Shown: positions 45,824 through 47,276 of the stretch, one piece after another
How the letters are laid out: the number at the start of each line of letters is the position of its first letter
Position numbering within the stretch: the first letter of the stretch is position 1
Source of the DNA: Mucilaginibacter sp.
GTDB lineage: Bacteria > Bacteroidota > Bacteroidia > Sphingobacteriales > Sphingobacteriaceae
Direction of reading: 5' to 3'
Assembly: GCF_028288185.1 (NCBI RefSeq)
Contig: NZ_JAQBOF010000004.1
Span: forward strand, 241,187 to 288,462
Length of the DNA: 47,276 nucleotides
Translations under genes and position numbers: made by a program
The notes under the pieces: model-generated
The model's database searches: none
What the model was told of the DNA's origin: nothing
What the model saw: only the letters and a program-made list of their open reading frames with translations

Positions 45824-47276
45824 ATGTATATCAGCCATTTATTGCGGATATTCTCCCGGCTTCCAGTTAAATTCGGGCTATTTTGTTCGATGTTGCTGTT
45901 ATTAGCTTTTATACCCCGCGATGAAGATCCTCTGGTTAAAATTGTTGCCTCGCTACAGCGCTGGACAGACACCATCCCACAGGAAAAAGTGTACCTGCAC
46001 CTGGATAAACCGTATTATGCCTTAGGCGATACCATTTGGTTTAAAGGCTATGTAACCATCGGCAGCAGGCACCAGCTATCCAAACTAAGCGGCTCGTTAT
46101 ATGTCGATCTGATAACCGAGAAAGATTCTGTTATCCGTGCCTTAAAATTACCCATAACTACCGGCATGGTAATAGGCGATTTTACTTTAGGCGATGAATT
46201 TAAAGAGGGCAGCTACCGCATACGCGCCTATACCCAATGGATGCGTAACGCGGGCGAAGATTATTTTTTCGATCGAACTTTTACCGTGGGCAACATTGTA
46301 AGCCACAACATCATCACCAAAGCCGATTACCAATATAAAGACATAGACGGCAAACCCGTTCTGACCGCCACCCTGAATTACACTAATGACGAAGGCAAGC
46401 CCCTTGCCGGCAAGGATGTGCATTACCAGATCATCATCAATAAAAAAGTGGCCTGGTCAACATCCACAAAAACAAATACGCAAGGGAATATACAGGTAAA
46501 GATCACTAATGAAAACCATGTGGATTTGAGCGGCGCCTACATCACTACTACGCTTGATGGCAGCAACAAAAACACCATAACCCGCGATTTCCCCATAAAA
46601 GCTGCGCTATCGCAAAGCGATGTGCAGTTTTTCCCCGAGAGTGGTAGTTTAGTTAACGGTATAGCCTCAAGGGTGGCTTTTAAAGCCGTGGGCATAGATG
46701 GCGCAGGTATCGCCATAAAAGGAAAGATAACAGATAATGAAAATAAGGAAGTAGCCGAAATAGAAACCCTGCATGCAGGCATGGGTAGTTTTTTATTAAG
46801 ACCCGAGGCAGGTAAAACTTACAATGCCAACATCGTTTTTGCCGATGGTACAACAAAAACCATAGTCTTGCCAAAAGCAGCCAGCGAAGGTTATGTACTA
46901 AGCGTTTATCAGCCAAATAATGACAGTGTTTTGGTGAGGATAGGCGCTTCGGCTGGTTTGCAAAAAGTATTCCTGAACTTAGTCGCCCATACCAGCGGCG
47001 AAACCATATTTGCATCGCCTATAAAAATAGAAAAGGCTATTACATCTGTTTGGCTGGATAAGAAAGCATTCCCAACAGGCATAGCGCAATTTACCATCTT
47101 CAATAATAATGGCGAGCCGCTGAATGAGCGTATTGCTTTTATCCGCGGCAATGACTTGATGAAACTTGATGTAAAAACAGTAAAAAGCGCCTATAGAAGC
47201 AAAGAGCATATCAACATTAATTTAGAAGCAAAAGACAGTAAAGGCAAAGGCGTGCCGGGCAACTTCTCAGTGACGG
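45824..47276 (+). CDS. Large MG2-type outer-membrane protein, N-terminal part (cut by window edge)
   Basis: An open frame from ATG 45824 runs 484 codons to the window edge. A signal/anchor segment (LFCSMLLLLAFIP) is followed by the alpha-2-macroglobulin MG2-type opening EKVYLHLDKPYYALGDTIWF and KGYVTIGS, then further beta-sandwich domains (about 140-480). In Bacteroidota such proteins often continue into a TonB-dependent receptor plug domain; that part would be beyond the window. The role is unknown. Confidence 0.8.
   Translation, partial: MYISHLLRIFSRLPVKFGLFCSMLLLLAFIPRDEDPLVKIVASLQRWTDTIPQEKVYLHLDKPYYALGDTIWFKGYVTIGSRHQLSKLSGSLYVDLITEKDSVIRALKLPITTGMVIGDFTLGDEFKEGSYRIRAYTQWMRNAGEDYFFDRTFTVGNIVSHNIITKADYQYKDIDGKPVLTATLNYTNDEGKPLAGKDVHYQIIINKKVAWSTSTKTNTQGNIQVKITNENHVDLSGAYITTTLDGSNKNTITRDFPIKAALSQSDVQFFPESGSLVNGIASRVAFKAVGIDGAGIAIKGKITDNENKEVAEIETLHAGMGSFLLRPEAGKTYNANIVFADGTTKTIVLPKAASEGYVLSVYQPNNDSVLVRIGASAGLQKVFLNLVAHTSGETIFASPIKIEKAITSVWLDKKAFPTGIAQFTIFNNNGEPLNERIAFIRGNDLMKLDVKTVKSAYRSKEHININLEAKDSKGKGVPGNFSVT

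Noticed and set aside
1..47276. tRNA, rRNA, riboswitch or complete insertion sequence with transposase
   Set aside because: Reading by eye found no tRNA T-loop motif with matching cloverleaf, no rRNA-like block and no transposase gene. A covariance-model scan could still reveal small RNAs.

Overview
The window looks like a chromosome segment of a Bacteroidota member of the family Sphingobacteriaceae (Mucilaginibacter/Pedobacter type). The evidence is the gene content: short SDR-type threonine dehydrogenase, DUF5686 and MG2-type outer-membrane proteins, DUF3127, an RprXY-like two-component pair and a CrtD-type carotenoid desaturase. Many genes also have a Bacteroidota -7 box (TAnnTTTG) just upstream and no clear Shine-Dalgarno sequence. 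I saw no rRNA, tRNA, CRISPR array or prophage.

Layout. 1-2826: start of nagB (minus strand), a secreted GH43 glycosidase and anmK, which suggests amino-sugar and wall-polysaccharide salvage. 2827-5445: a gene-poor stretch with an HNH-type protein between mirrored palindromes, a 195-bp MITE-like element with a 9-bp direct repeat, the first of two 42-bp-period arrays, and a 59-residue membrane protein. 5446-9647: a small membrane protein, then a trp operon (leader peptide with Trp-Trp, attenuator, trpE, trpG, trpC) and a pentapeptide-repeat gene; trpD is not between trpG and trpC. 9650-13174: DUF4197 protein, phosphate transporter Pit with its DUF47 partner, and a PhoR-like kinase. 13175-19070: a 400-bp inverted-repeat element, YceI, OprB-like porin, HD hydrolase, XRE regulator, secreted TonB-C-like protein, THUMP RNA methyltransferase and DUF3127. 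19402-24711: RprXY-like pair, a tight three-gene set (small protein, nucleotidyltransferase, VOC protein) and a secreted M28 peptidase. 24762-28711: lepB, an ATPase, a chimeric duplicate of the lepB start, a repeat protein, DUF2442 and YebC. 28781-32149: tdh, the second 42-bp array, asd behind a duplicated 50-nt leader, and a PfpI-like protein. 32311-37386: a VapBC-like module fused to crtD, a DUF885 peptidase and trhO. 37512-47276: DUF5686, kbl, an RHH/PIN module abutting pheS, a Rieske-like lipoprotein, TetR, two more lipoproteins and the start of a large MG2-type protein.

How genes work together. tdh and kbl, 11 kb apart, form the threonine-to-glycine route. trpE/G/C are controlled by classical attenuation. 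The Pit/DUF47/PhoR-like set suggests phosphate handling. nagB and anmK suit wall-sugar recycling.

The most unusual content is repetitive. Two ~300-bp elements share two conserved boxes and four units at exactly 42-bp spacing. Short intergenic repeats have become coding sequence in trpG, trpC, trhO and pheS, and in five other genes a repeat begins at the base after the stop codon. A tandem duplication fused the lepB 5' end to the tail of the next gene. A 50-nt leader duplication puts three start codons exactly 50 nt apart before asd. Functional statements rest on recognised motifs without database searches.
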